A program made the translations under genes and the position numbers. 64,000 bases of DNA from Phascolarctos cinereus (Eukaryota; Chordata; Mammalia; Diprotodontia; Phascolarctidae): NCBI RefSeq assembly GCF_002099425.1, contig NW_018343953.1, positions 7,405,501 to 7,469,500 on the forward strand, written 5' to 3'. The stretch's first letter is position 1. Every line of letters begins with the position of its first letter. Of the stretch, positions 1 through 14,767 are shown piece by piece. Under the pieces are notes generated by a model that was not told where the DNA came from, ran no database searches, and worked only from the letters and a program-made list of their open reading frames with translations.

Positions 1-99
1 CTTCTTGATTCCCAGTTCAGATCACTTTCCAATATAACAAGCTACACCTGGAAAAGAACAGAGAGCTAATTTTCTGAAACATGTTCATGGATGTGTTGA

Positions 100-342
100 A
101 GGGTGGTGGTGTAGTGGAATTGGAGTCAGATACACATGGATTCCCAACCTGCTTTACTCACTTACTAGCTTTGAGACCATAGTCATTTGCATCTCTCTGA
201 GCTTCAAGTTTCCTTATGTATAAAATGAAGAAAATAATACCTGTCCTACCTGCCTCATAGATTTGTTGTGAGACTCATAGGAGAGGATGCATGGAAAGTG
301 CTATACAGACTTTAAAGCCATATCAAAATGTCAGTTATTTTC
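100..342 (+). mobile_element. SINE, class 2
   Basis: A tRNA-like head (GTAGTGGAATTGGAGTCAG) is followed by a degraded core (ACTTACTAGCTTTGAGACC, then TTCCTTATGTATAAAATG) and the tail pattern TTGTTGTGAGACTCATAGGAGAGGATG...GTGCTATACAGACTTTAAAG. Divergence from the recalled consensus is substantial, so it is an old copy. Confidence 0.75.
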
Positions 343-1022
343 TTATTTTTTTCTTTATAACATTTCTATGATGCAGATAGAGATGAATATTGTTGTCCTT
401 TTAGTGTTTAGGAAGTTTATTTCTTGAAATTCCATACTGAGTTGGTAGAAAGGTTGAGACTGGACTCTAGGTCTTCTCATACCTAAGCCATTGCTTATCC
501 CATTGGACCAGGGTCAGTAGCCTCTTTAGCCCTGAGGGCCCCTAGTGAGGCTAACTAGTACAACTACTTGTCCCTTGGAAGAATGCACAGGCAGTGGAGA
601 GTACGGGGAGAAGAGGGCATGAGCTGGATAGTAGCATGGGGAGAAGAAATTCAAATCAACAGAAGAACCACCAGCTGGTGCCTCCTGGACCACTCATATG
701 TATTTATGCCTTTGGTTGCCTCTCCCTGTGCTTCCTCTAAATATTTCTCCCTGGAAACTTTGTTTCATCTTTCAGTTGTTTCTCATTTACCAAAAATGGT
801 AAGTATCCAATGACTGACCTGTTTATTAAGTAATAAGATAATAAATAGAACATTCAAAGCACATTTTTGGATCATGTGAAATCTGTATATTAAGGGTGTT
901 ACTGTATTGAGGGGAGAAAATGTTGGGCATCAATAAATAAAGATCCACTGATTTTTGGCACATAAGATTTTAAAGCACTTTTAGGGCAGGAACCTTGCTT
1001 CTATTTTATTTATAACTCCAGA
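343..1022. other. No assignable feature
   Basis: I see no gene or confident repeat here. Bases 410-525 carry a weak antisense SINE flavour (GACTCTAGGTCTTCTCATACC), too degraded to call. The 81-residue open frame at 568-813 has no recognisable domain and no splice context I trust. Confidence 0.4.
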
Positions 1023-1342
1023 GGCAGCATAATAAGATGGAAAGAGCACTGACTTTGGGGTCCAAGGATCTGAATGCAAACCTTCCCTCAGTCACTAAAA
1101 ACTGATGTTAGGTAAGTTACTTCACAAGTCACATAGCAAGACAGCAGATTAAAAAAGAAAAGTGCAAAGTGACATAAATCAAACTGGGCCTCTCTTGGCC
1201 TCACTGTTCCCATCTGTAAAATGAGGGTGTTAGGCTAGATGACAACTAAGATTCCTTCCAGCTTTAATCTATGATCCCACCTCCCCATCCTTAGCACACT
1301 GGGCATATAGGCATTCAATAAATACTTATAATTGGTCAGTGG
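1023..1342 (+). mobile_element. SINE, class 3 (THER1/MIR-like), with internal insertion
   Basis: The head is GGCAGCATAATAAGATGGAA and the tail AAGATTCCTTCCAGCTTTAA then CTATGATCC, ending in CATTCAATAAATACTTATAA, the L2-type 3' end expected of MIR/THER1 SINEs. About 70 bases near 1115-1185 are extra relative to the family and split the core. Confidence 0.75.
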
Positions 1343-2697
1343 CCCACTCAAGGTCAAGAATTAATTGAATCAATAAAAATTTTCAATGTTCTAGTCTGGA
1401 GAAAAAAATTCTGATATTAAAATTTTTTTTCATAATTTCAGAGTTATTTATGATGGACAGACTTTCAGAGATAAAACTGTTACAGAAAAAGGAATAAAGC
1501 AGAGTTCATAAAATCAGGAAGATTAAAAGTGTTACCTCAAGCAGATGACTGTAGCTTAGCTGACTGCTAGACTGTCTCAGAGGGAAAGGTTTGATTTATA
1601 TCACTTTGGATTTTTCTTTTTTAATCTGCTGCCTTGATATGTGGTTTTTAGCCCGGGCACTTGATTTATACTGTTCTGCAGAAAGAGACTGGAGACAGCA
1701 AAGTCAGTTGGGGCATCACTAACTGAATGTTTTATTGTCCCAAGGTCTAGGCCTTTCTTATAGTTTCACAAAGCAGCCCAGTGAGCTAGTCAGTAAGAGC
1801 TTACCATACAAGTAACTCTTTTAAAGTCCCAAAGAGCCACTTTCATAACCTTTATTTGAAATACTCTGTTAGATATTGAATATCATGGTAACAGTTTGTT
1901 TCCTTGAAAAATCATCTGGTATTTATATTCGACCAGATAGAAAAATGAAAGCTTATGGAGCCATACAATGTCAAAGTATTGGATACAGGTATTTTTTGTG
2001 TAAAAGCAGTAAACCACTATTTAATTGCCCTTTAAAACAGGGTTCAGAAATATTTTTGTTTGGCATTTTGGGAGCATGGAGAATGCTGTTTGGATAAAAA
2101 AAAATGTTTCAGTTAACTGGAAGTTAATTCACACAGGCCCATGTGGCTTCCCTCTTACTGCTTCGTTTATTCTTCTTTCTTTTCAGACATGTGGGATTAT
2201 GGGTCAGGGCCTCAGTTGTATGTACGTGAGCCAACCCCTTCAGTTGCATAGCAAACAAACAGAATACACAGATCGAGTCTGAGAAAGTGCCATCTTCTGA
2301 TACCTTTGCAGATCACTATAGGTGCATATTTGGATAGAGGAGAAACATTGCAGAGTAAGATGTTATAAATAAGTCTATTTCCTCAGGATTGCTCTCAAAA
2401 ATTACTATGGAAATGCCAAAAAGAAGAAAAATTGTCATCAGTCATCAAAAGAAAATTAAGGAAAAAAATGAACAAATGAAAAAATTCTGACAAAACAGGG
2501 GAAAAATGTGGATTAAAGAAGATAGCATTACCATGATTGTCAGAAACAAATCAGTAAGTCCCTCAACACAAAAATGGGTAATAAACACTAAAAGAATTTA
2601 AATTTTTAAATTAGGCAAAAAAAAAGAAAGAGAGAAAGAAAAAAATGAAGCCCTGGATGCAGCTAAGGAGTCTTAGGATAAGATTATGGAATTTGGA
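1343..2697. other. No assignable feature
   Basis: AT-rich DNA without recognisable repeats or exons. Two overlapping short frames (1876-2097 and 2025-2282) have no domain similarity that I can recognise and carry no convincing splice framing. Confidence 0.4.
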
Positions 2698-2800
2698 TAG
2701 ATCAAAGGATTATAAGTTTTAGAACTGGAAGCACCATAGTAGTTATCTGATATAATCCCTTTATACAGCTGAAGTCAGATAAAACTAAGGACAGGGAATG
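2698..2800 (-). mobile_element. SINE fragment, class 3, antisense
   Basis: AAGGATTATAAGTTTTAGAA followed by CTGGAAGCACCATAGTAGTTATCTGATATAATCCC in reverse matches the 3' half of THER1/MIR-like SINEs (anchors: CTGGAAG, ATCTGATATAATCCC). Confidence 0.55.
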
Positions 2801-2876
2801 TAAGGAAGATGTTCCTTCTCTTGTCTTCTGCCTTTTCACTATTCTCATTCTTGACCAATTTGTCAAGAGCAACAAT

Positions 2877-2901
2877 TTGTGTGTGTGTGTGTGTGTGTGT
2901 T
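2877..2901. repeat. (GT)n microsatellite
   Basis: An uninterrupted run of about twelve GT units. Confidence 0.97.
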
Positions 2902-3307
2902 GAAATACCTACCAAATCAAAGGTGGTAGAAAGACATTCTGGGTGAGAGAACTGAGCAAAAGGTCTATAATCCGAGGGAAACGAGTACCTCATCTCTTTC
3001 ATTCTTACAAGGATTCTCCCTTTAGTTCTTTTTAATGAGCATTCTTGTCCTAATATCTACTGCCTTTATATGTTTAAAGAAGATAGAAAGGTACAAAATG
3101 GGGAAGTTAGGGGTTTGTGAATTTGGCTTTTCAATATCACAGTTTTGAGGAGGCCCTGAGCTGGACCAATCCAAAGCATTACTGTCTCAGGACTCACAAC
3201 CAGAAAGTTCTCAAGTATTCCCTACTGTGTTTTTTGCTGTGTTGTTCTACTTAAGTGTGATCAAAGAGACTTAAATTTGAAAGGTACAGAGACACTTCTT
3301 TAAGAAG
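2902..3307. other. No assignable feature
   Basis: Nothing recognisable between the GT tract and the L1 insertion that follows. Confidence 0.4.
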
Positions 3308-3317
3308 TCAGTTTCTC

Positions 3318-3772
3318 ACCTGGAAAGACTCACATGAACAGATGCTGAGTTAAGTGAACAGAACCAGGAGAACATTGTACATAGTAACAGCAGCATTGTG
3401 CAGTGATCAACTGTGATTGACTTAGCTCTTCTGAGTAATACAGTGATCCATGACAATTCCGAAAGACTCTAGAGAATGCTGTCCACATCCAGAGAAAGAA
3501 CTATGGAGTCTGAATAAGCTCAGTGCATACTATTTTCACTTTTTTTAAAAATTGCTTTTCCCTTTTGTTCTGTTTCTTCTTTTACAATGTGACTAATGTG
3601 GAGATGTTTACATGATTGCCTGTATATAACCTATATCAGATTGCTTACAGTCTTTGGAGAGGGGGAATGAGAGGGAGAAAAAATTTGAAACACAAAATCT
3701 TATAAAAAATGAATGTTGAAAACTATCTTTACATATAACTGGAAAAAATAAAACACTATTTACAAAAAAAAA
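3318..3772 (+). mobile_element. L1 3' end, 5'-truncated
   Basis: This matches in sense the ORF2 tail and 3' UTR of the antisense L1 copies in this window: GTGAACAGAACCAGGAGAAC, ATTGTACATAGTAACAGCAG, CTCTTCTGAGTAATACAGTG, then the GGGGGAATGAGAGGGAGAAA 3' UTR and an A-rich end. Candidate target-site duplications are TCAGTTTCTC at 3308-3317 and TCAGTTTTTC at 3773-3782 (one mismatch). It is a typical 5'-truncated LINE insertion. Confidence 0.88.
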
Positions 3773-3782
3773 TCAGTTTTTC

Positions 3783-5129
3783 TTGCTATGCCAACGAAGA
3801 GCATTGTTAACTAATCACTAAAGCTAGGCTTAGAATTAAAAACCAGGGCCTGCCTCTTCTGGGATAGGTAACTTCTCACTCTTAGTCCAAGAAAGTTTTA
3901 ATGTGTTGAAGGGCAGGGCATGATGGATGAGGCTACCTACCTCCCTGAGATGGTACAGAAGGTTATTTCAGGTTATACTGACAAATACTCAAATTATTTT
4001 GAGCAATGTTTGGGTACCAGTGGCAGCAAGTTTTATGACAAGAATAAGAGCAACAGAAGGCCTCCTTTTGCCTGATTTTTCTTGGGGTCCCAACATTTTA
4101 ACTCAAGCTGAAATCTCTTTTTCAGTTTTTTTGTTAGTAGTTAAGGATTCTCTTTGTCTTTTGTTTGATTCAGTACATCTGGTACAGTGACCTTGGGAGT
4201 TGTGTACTGTTATATTCTGCACCAGAATTAATGGGCTGACTTTTTCAAGAGAATTCTGTTAGGACGTGTGTTTTGTTTTTTGCTTTTATCTATTCCGGGT
4301 AGGCAAATATATTTTTCTGTAATTCCCAAAGCACTGGAATTGCAACATTAGCCAGTTTCTGGAGGATTTAAATTGGGTATGTGGGAGGTCATTTGAAGCC
4401 TACTGTTTGCTCTCTACTTTCACTTTTAGTAGGTGTGTTACAGAGAATGGTTAGTATTTTTAAATGTATTATAAACTCAATAACCATCAACAAAAACAAA
4501 TAAACATACAAAATACAAATAAACATAAAACCCTTAATATTTAAACAAGGTATTACAAATGTATTAACAAAAAATATTTTTAAATGTTTTCCCACTCCTA
4601 TTATTTTCTGATTTCATTTTCTTTCTTCTGGGGATTGGACTACACAGCCTTCTTGCTCTGGGCCTATGATCCCTTCTTCATCTAAGATTTTAAATTGCAG
4701 AAAATGTGCTAATTTGCATTTTTCAGCCAATTAACATTGGTATAGGAAGTCTCATTAGGAGCTGCCTAAACTAATGAAATAATTCATCTAGTTTTACATG
4801 CACATACACATACATATACAACTTGTTATATATGTATATGTTATGGGTATTATTCTACATTATACAAATTATGTTATTACATACATACACATAGATACAT
4901 ATCTTCTGCAAATATTGCTTTGTAGCATTTTCTTCACAGTTATCCTTTTGAAAAATTCCCTTTTGAAGAAAGAATTCCCTTACATTGATATATACCATAT
5001 TTGTTCAACCATAACAGTTGGTATTCTTGATTCTGTCAACCAAATGGTTTGGAATAGAATAGAATTTTAATACTGTTGGATTTAAACCAAGGAGCAAACC
5101 ATTTTCTTTTTCTTGTTGAGTAAGAAAGG
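3783..5129. other. No assignable feature; local TA/CA-rich stretch
   Basis: No gene or confident repeat. Bases 4796-4900 are rich in CATA/TATA steps (ACATACACATACATATAC), a decayed microsatellite. The window around 4640-4680 has a faint class 3 SINE flavour that I do not call. Confidence 0.4.
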
Positions 5130-5651
5130 GTAAAACCACCTCCTGCCCTGCTCTTTCTCCCCATCTAGTACAAGGAATGATCAAGGCCCTCGCCTCTAGC
5201 CTTTGCCCACCACCTAGTGGAGGATGTGAGCATTCCAATTCATCTGCCACCACCCATTGCTACTCCTTTGGCTAGCAAACTCATCCCACCTGTTACTCTT
5301 CCTTTCCTCGTATTACTTAGTAGACTACCTCAGAGTAAACTATCTCCATTCCCCATCTCCTACTCTCTTATCCCTATCCTCCTTAAGCCTACACCAACCA
5401 TGCCCACTTCAGCTCTGCCCCTTTGACTGTGCCCTTTGGAATTCCCATTCCTTAGAAGAACACACTTCCCTTCATTTTGATCCTCTTCCTGTCATACTCC
5501 TTCCATCTACCTACACTGAGATCTGACTCCCACCTAGATGATACTGCAGCCCTTGTCTGGCATTGTCTACACTTTCTCACATAACCCCACATACAATGAT
5601 CCTTGCAGACATTCTCTTTGCTGCCATCATTCAGTAACCACCTCTACTTTA

Positions 5652-5764
5652 TTTTTTTTTTTTGGTTAGGCAGTGGAGTTAAGTGACTTGCCCTGGGTCA
5701 CACGGCTAGTGTTATGTGTCTGAGGCCAGATGCTCTATCCACTGCACCACCTAGCTGCTTGCCC
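5652..5764 (-). mobile_element. Short tRNA-type SINE, antisense, inside L2
   Basis: Read in reverse it is a tRNA-derived head (AGCTAGGTGGTGCAGTGGAT), the GTGTGACCCAGGGCAAGTCA core and an A tail, i.e. class 1 without the long 3' tail. It sits between perfect 11-bp duplications CCTCTACTTTA at 5641-5651 and 5765-5775, so it jumped into the already fixed L2. Confidence 0.93.
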
Positions 5765-8111
5765 CCTCTACTTTAAAATTAACTTTATTAAAACTTTTTA
5801 ACCCCATACAAATCAGGGTGGCTATTATCTATTGACCTCCAGGTCATTCTCATTCCTTAAGGAATTCAGCACCTGGCTGTCTTCCTTTCCTCCTCAACTT
5901 CTGCTGTCATACTGGGGAAACTTCAGTATTCTTGATATCCTAACCTCTCAGTTTCTCAATCTCTTCAGATCGAATGAATTATTTCCTCCATTCCACATCA
6001 GCCTTGCGCAGGGATGGTCACACCTAGGATGTCACCATGTGTCCCTCTTCCTTAATAAAAACCTGTGACATTCCTCTATCTGACCATAACCACCTTTCAT
6101 TCACTGTACTTATGCCTCATCCTTCCTAAACCTGTAGTGTCTAAAACTATAGTTCCCTGTACTGAGCTCCAGTCCCTCTACCCTTCAGTATGTTAATTTG
6201 CTCTGAATTTCCTTCCTTCATATTCTTGACCCTATAGTTAATTAGTTCAGCTTTACACTGTCTTCTCCTCTCAAATCCTTTATCCTTTGCTCCGTCTACC
6301 CTCACATCTTGCTATACCCAAACCTTGAATTACGACCATCATTCACATATTCCAGTCCTACTCATATTGTGCTGAACACAGCTGGAAGAAGAAAGGCTCA
6401 GAGCTGTGCTGCCTTAGTACGGTAAAAATTCATGTTATCTACTCTCAGTGGGATCTCCCTCCCTCTTTCTCTCAGCTGAGAACTGTGCCTCTTACTTTAC
6501 TAAGGACATTGAGACCATTCAACGTTATCTTACTTTTCTCCTATGTGAGCTCCTTCTCCCATTTTCCTCATCCCAAAGCCCCCTTAATATTATTTCTCTG
6601 GCCAAAGAGGTGGCCTTTCTTCCTGCCAAAGCAAACTTTTCTGCACATGCAGTTGATCTCATCCCTTTCTATCTTCTCCATTTGTTGGCATTCACAATCA
6701 TCCCCCTGCCCTTTCTCTTGGATCATCAATCATTCCCTATCAACCAGACCCTTCAAGACAGACCCAAGTTTTCTCATCTTTAAAAAAAAAAAGCACCTTC
6801 ACTAGGTCTTACCATCCCCTCAAGCTTTCATAGTTTACTTTCTCTCCTCCAACTCACTCCTTGATCTTTTGCAATTTTACTTCCAACCTCATTGCTCAAC
6901 TGAAACTGCTCTCTCCAATATTACCATTGATCTCTTAATTGCCAAATCAGATGGTCTTTTCTCAGTCCTATTCCTTTCCAACCTATCTCTTCTTTTATAC
7001 TTCTCCCTCTCTGGACTTTCATGACACTACTCTCTCCAAGTTTTTGTGTCATTTTGACCACTCTTTCTCCATCTAATGTGAAGTCTTATAATCCATATCA
7101 TGACTCCTCACTGTAAATATTCCTCAGGATTCTTTCCTAGGCTGTCTTTTCCCTCTGTGCCCTCTCTCTTGATAGCCTAAAAAGCTTCCATGGGTTTAAA
7201 CTATCATCACTGCTGATGACTCCGAGATCTATAATAAAATCCCAGTCCCTCCCCAGAGCTTTAGTCCTGTGACATCATTCACCTGTTAGACTTTTCAAAC
7301 TGGATGGTCTGGAAGCATATTAATCTCATCATGTCCAAAACTGAACTCATTATTTGTCCCCCTAAACCCTCCCCTCTTCCACAGTTTCCTAGTTCTGTTG
7401 AAGGAACCATTTATCCTTTCAGTGTCTCTGATCCTTAACCTCAGCATTTTCATAGACTACTCACTCTCCCTCATCCCACATATCCAATCAATTGTCAAAT
7501 CTTGCCATTTCTATCTCCACAATATTTCTCAAATCTGACCTCTTATCTTCATTTACATATCTTAATTAAGGCCCATATCTCCTCTTACCTAGATTATTGC
7601 AGTGGCCTCCTAATTGGTCTACCTGCTACAAGTATCTCTCTAGTCTAGTCCATCCTCCACACAACTGCCAAAAGTGGTTTCCTTAAAAAGAGATCTAACC
7701 ACGTGGATTCTTTATTCAGACAATTCCAATGGCTTTCTCTTGCCTAAATGATAAAATATGAGTTCCTGTGGTTATCTTTGAAAGTCCTATGTGGTCTGAC
7801 TCTACCAATCTTTCCAGCCTTATTGGACAATACTTCTTTTTCCATGTTCCACAATCCAGCCAAAATGACTTTTTTCTGTTCTTCATACACAGTGCTACAC
7901 CTCTGATCTATGTACCTTTGTACTATCTTTTCCATAGGTCTGAAATGAACTCTTTCCTGACTTTGCCTTGTAAAATCCCTCTCTTCTTTCAAAATGCATC
8001 AAAGGCACCATCTTCTACCTTTCCCAATCATTTCAATTTCTATCATTCTTTCTCCCAAACTACCTTGTATTGAACTACTTTGCATATATTTGTATTTATT
8101 TATTCTTCTCA

Positions 8112-8372
8112 ATGGCACCATGCACAAAGAACTAGACAGACTCATGAAGACTTGACTTCATATGTGACCTCAGATACTCAGTAGCTGTGTGATCCTGGAC
8201 AAGTCACTTAAAATTCATCTGCCTCAGTTTCCTCATCTATAAAATGGGGATGATAATAGTTCCTTCTTCTGAAGGTTGTTGTGAAAAATAAAATGAGACA
8301 ATTTTTGTAAAGCACTTTGCAAAACTTAAAGTGCTATGTAAATGTTAGATATTATTATTGTAATTATTCACA
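8112..8372 (+). mobile_element. SINE, class 2, inside L2
   Basis: The core GTGTGATCCTGGACAAGTCA and TTTCCTCATCTATAAAATGG are followed by GAAGGTTGTTGTGAAAAATA and TTTGTAAAGCACTTTGCAAA, then an ATT-rich end. It interrupts the 3' part of the L2 copy, whose terminal 60 bases resume at about 8465. Confidence 0.88.
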
Positions 8373-8618
8373 TACTTATGCTGTATATATTATATAGATA
8401 CTTATTAGTGCTTCCCATTAGAATGAAAATTCATTATAAGTAAGTTTCATTCTTTATATTTGTATTTCCAGTGCCTAGCAGAGTCTCTAGTACATGGTAG
8501 GTGCTTAATAAATACTTGTCTGATCAAAGTATAGAACACTTCTGGTAACCCTCCCATGGCTCTCCCTCTCCCCTTTCAGTTGAGAACCTTGCTTTGTATT
8601 TTACAAAAAAAAATTAAG

Positions 8619-8939
8619 TAAGATATACAGGCAGTGGTGTATAGAAATCTATCCTGCCCTACAGGAAAATAGAAGGGGAAGGGGATAAGAGAAGGGGGAG
8701 AAAAGGGGCAGGGGAGTGCCCCGGAGAGATAGAAGAGAGGGCAGATTAGGGGAAGGGATATTCAGAATGCGTGCTCTCTTGGGGTGGGGGGAGGGATGAG
8801 ATGGGGAGAAAATTTGGGATTCAAAATCTTGTGGAAGTGAATATTGAAAACTAAAAATAAATAAATTTTAAAAAAAGAAAAGAAAAAAGGATAAAGTTGG
8901 GTGGAGAGGGTGGCAGGAAGAGAGATGCAAAAAAAAAAA
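8619..8939 (+). mobile_element. L1-derived non-autonomous element with possible 3' transduction
   Basis: The 5' part (about 8630-8790) contains GTATAGAAATCTATCCTGCC and purine-rich GGGGAAGGGGATAAGAGAAG, matching the inter-ORF spacer of the L1 copies in this window (sense strand of 13203-13786 has GTATAGAAATCTAACTTGCC). The 3' part (8790-8888) matches the L1 3' end: CTCTTGGGGTGGGGGGAGGG, GAGAAAATTTGGGATTCAAA, then an A-rich tail. ORF2 is missing between them. A second A run at 8929-8939 lies after 40 bases of unrelated sequence (8889-8928), the signature of a 3' transduction. The flanks AAAAAATTAAG and AAAAAATAAGG could be the target duplication. Confidence 0.65.
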
Positions 8940-9425
8940 TAAGGCCATTCTCAGTGAATTCCCCCTTCTCCCATCTTCCTCATCTAATACCATTCAGATA
9001 AAGCCTTCTGCCACTCTCCCTTCCACCCGTGTCTCACATGAAAACTTTACCAAGGCCAACATTTCTTTTTTTTAAAAATTTTATTAATATATTTTGATTT
9101 ATCAACAATCACTTCCATATGCTTTTGAGTTCAAAATTTTTCTCCCCCTTCCTCCCCACCACCCTCCCCAAGACAGCACACAATCTCATATAGGCTATAC
9201 ATTTACATTCCTATTAAACATATTTTCACATTAGTGAAGTTGTAAGTAAAAATTAAAACAATAGGAGGAACCATTAGAAAGAGGAAACAAAACTCAACAG
9301 AAGAGAAAAAAAAATGATAGCAATTCAGCTTCCATAGTTCTTTCTTTGGATGTGGATATCATTTTCCATCACGAGGCCTCTGGAGATATCTTAGATCCTT
9401 GTATTGCTGGGAAGGGTTAAGTTTA

Positions 9426-13202
<3,777 letters not shown>

Positions 13203-13786
13203 CCTTTCCCCCCCTTTATGCTTTTCTTTCTCCTTTTCCTTTCCCCCTTCACTAGTGTTTTGCTTTTGACCACCACCTCCTTCAGTCCCTCCTTTTATTA
13301 TCCCTTTCCCTTTTCTTCCCCTTTACCTTACTGCTTCCCTCCCTTCTTTCCCCCTCCCTTTTCTTTCCCCTTTTCCCTCCTCCTGCCTATAGGGCAAGTT
13401 AGATTTCTATACCTAACTGATTATGTTATGCCCTTCTTGAGCCAAATCTGATGAGAGTAAGGTTCAAACAATGCTCCCCCTCCCTTCTTTCCCTCTGCTG
13501 TAATAGGATTTTGTGTCTTTTCCTGTAATGTAATTTACCCTTGTCTGCCTCCTCCTTTCTCAGTACATTTTCTAAGATCAGATTGATCCACTTATTTGGA
13601 TCCATTTAACCCACTTGATTAGATTTTTTTTTATCATTACATCAAAGTCAACTAATATCCACCCTCTTTATGTATACTCCTTTAACATGGTGTAATAACA
13701 ATACAGTTCTCAAGGTTGCAAGTGTCATATTCCCTTGTAGGGTTTAAACGCCCTTATTAACAACATATTGTATCTTTCTGTCCCAT
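13203..13786 (-). other. L1-A inter-ORF spacer, purine-rich
   Basis: These 584 bases separate the ORF1 stop (TAA, 13789-13787) from the ORF2 start. The sense strand is strongly purine-rich, with many GGGAAAAGGG-type runs. A four-run G tract (CCC-T-CCC-TTCTTT-CCCCC-T-CCC on the plus strand, 13337-13358) could fold as a G-quadruplex. The same spacer recurs in L1-B (about 60126-60660), so it belongs to the family. Confidence 0.8.
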
Positions 13787-14767
13787 TTACCTTTTTATGT
13801 CTTCTTGAGTCTGTACTTGAAGATCAAATTTTTTGTTGAGCTCTGGTCTTTTTATCAGGAAAGTTTGGAAGTCTCCTATTTCATTGAATATCCATCCTCC
13901 CTTGAAAAATGATGCTCATTTTTGCTGGGTAATTGATCCTTGGCTGCATTCCAAGCTCCTTTGCCTTATGGAATATCATGTTCCATGCCCTGCGGTCTTT
14001 TAATGTAGAAGCTGCAAGGTCCTGTGTAATCCTGACTGTGGTTCCATGATATTTAAATTGTTTCTTTCTGGCTGCTTGCAGCACCTTCTCTTTCATCTGG
14101 TAATTTTGGAATTTTGCTATTATATTCCTTGGTGTTGTCAATTTGGGATCTCTTTCAGGTGGTGAGTGGTGTATTCTTTCTATGGTTATTTTCCCTTCTG
14201 GTTCTAGGACTTCGGGCAGTTTTCCTTTATGATTTCCTGAAAGATACTGTCCAGGCTCTTTTTTTCATCATGATTTTCAGGTAGTCCAATAATTTTTAAA
14301 TTGTCTCTCCTGAATCGATTTTCCAGGTCGGTTGTTTTACTGATGAGGTATTTTACATTTTCATCTATTTTTTCATTTTTTTGTTTCTGTTTGACTGATT
14401 CTTGCTCTCTCATAGAGACATTAGTTTCCATTTGTCCAATTCTAGTTTTTAACAGATTGTTTTCTTCTGTTAGTTTTTGTACTTCCTTCTTCAATTGGCC
14501 AATTTGTTTTTTAGGGACTTGTTTTCTTCAGTGTATTTTTTTCCAATTGGCCAATTGTATTTTTGAAGGACTCTTCTACCTCTCTCATTTGACTTTAAAA
14601 TCCTTCTTGAGCTCTTCTAAGAAGGCTTTTTGGGCTTCAGACCAGTTCATATTCCCTTTTGTTGTTGCAGATGTGGGTTTGTTGACAATGTTGTCCTCTT
14701 CAGAATTTCTGTCTTGATCTTCACTCTTCTCATAATATGAATCTATGGTATGTTTCTTTTTACTCAT
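13787..14767 (-). pseudogene. L1-A ORF1 relic (RNA-binding chaperone)
   Basis: It has 981 bases, close to the size of human L1 ORF1. The N-terminus starts at ATG 14767 (MSKKKHTIDSYYEKSEDQDR). A coiled coil follows at 14494-14300 (KKEVQKLTEENNLLKTRIGQ, heptad-like), then the RRM-type segment RRDNLKIIGLPEN, then the C-terminal domain at 14141-13881 (TTPRNIIAKFQNYQMKEKVL, KDRRAWNMIFHKAKELGMQP). The last 33 codons are read in another frame (WIFNEIGDFQTFLIKRPELN...EDIKR) and end at 13787. At least one in-frame stop lies between 14585 and 14494, and there are frameshifts near 14145-14204 and 13881-13900. The family protein trimerises and binds L1 RNA. Confidence 0.92.

Larger units (their letters stand above)
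5130..8527 (+). mobile_element. L2 LINE, near full length, decayed
   Basis: A C/T-rich LINE2 copy of about 3.0 kb after removing two inserted SINEs. The endonuclease region is visible from CTACACTGAGATCTGACTC (about 5512) and, after the first SINE, ATTATCTATTGACCTCCAGG (about 5823), which encode the L2 (I/V)YRPPG-type region and then a CLLSYWGNFSILD-like relic of the GDFN motif. Reverse transcriptase follows from about 6915 (ACCATTGATCTCTTAATTGC; TGCTGATGACTCCGAGATCT near 7212 is the [F/Y]ADD-type active-site region). The 3' end near 8527 is the L2/MIR type: GTAGGTGCTTAATAAATACT. Reading frames are broken throughout. L2 moves by target-primed reverse transcription; this copy is inactive. Confidence 0.85.

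Noticed and set aside
1957-1973. 17-base word GGAGCCATACAATGTCA repeated exactly at 41735-41751
   Set aside because: The flanks do not align, so it is most likely coincidence within repetitive-composition DNA; no element could be defined.
2025-2282. Possible exon near TTTCTTTTCAG at about 2176-2186
   Set aside because: An acceptor-like pyrimidine run and AG exist, but the downstream frame is short, has no recognised domain and no paired donor.
8112-8372. tRNA gene candidates in the many SINE heads
   Set aside because: The heads are tRNA-derived but lack an intact cloverleaf and are joined to SINE cores and tails.
13203-13450. Pyrimidine-rich tract as simple repeat or plus-strand gene (13218-13451)
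   Set aside because: The tract is the reverse of the conserved L1 inter-ORF spacer, also present in L1-B, so it is neither a microsatellite nor a gene.
14301-14717. Plus-strand open frame of 138 codons, the second longest in the window
   Set aside because: It is the antisense shadow of L1-A ORF1, including its coiled-coil region; no independent domain.
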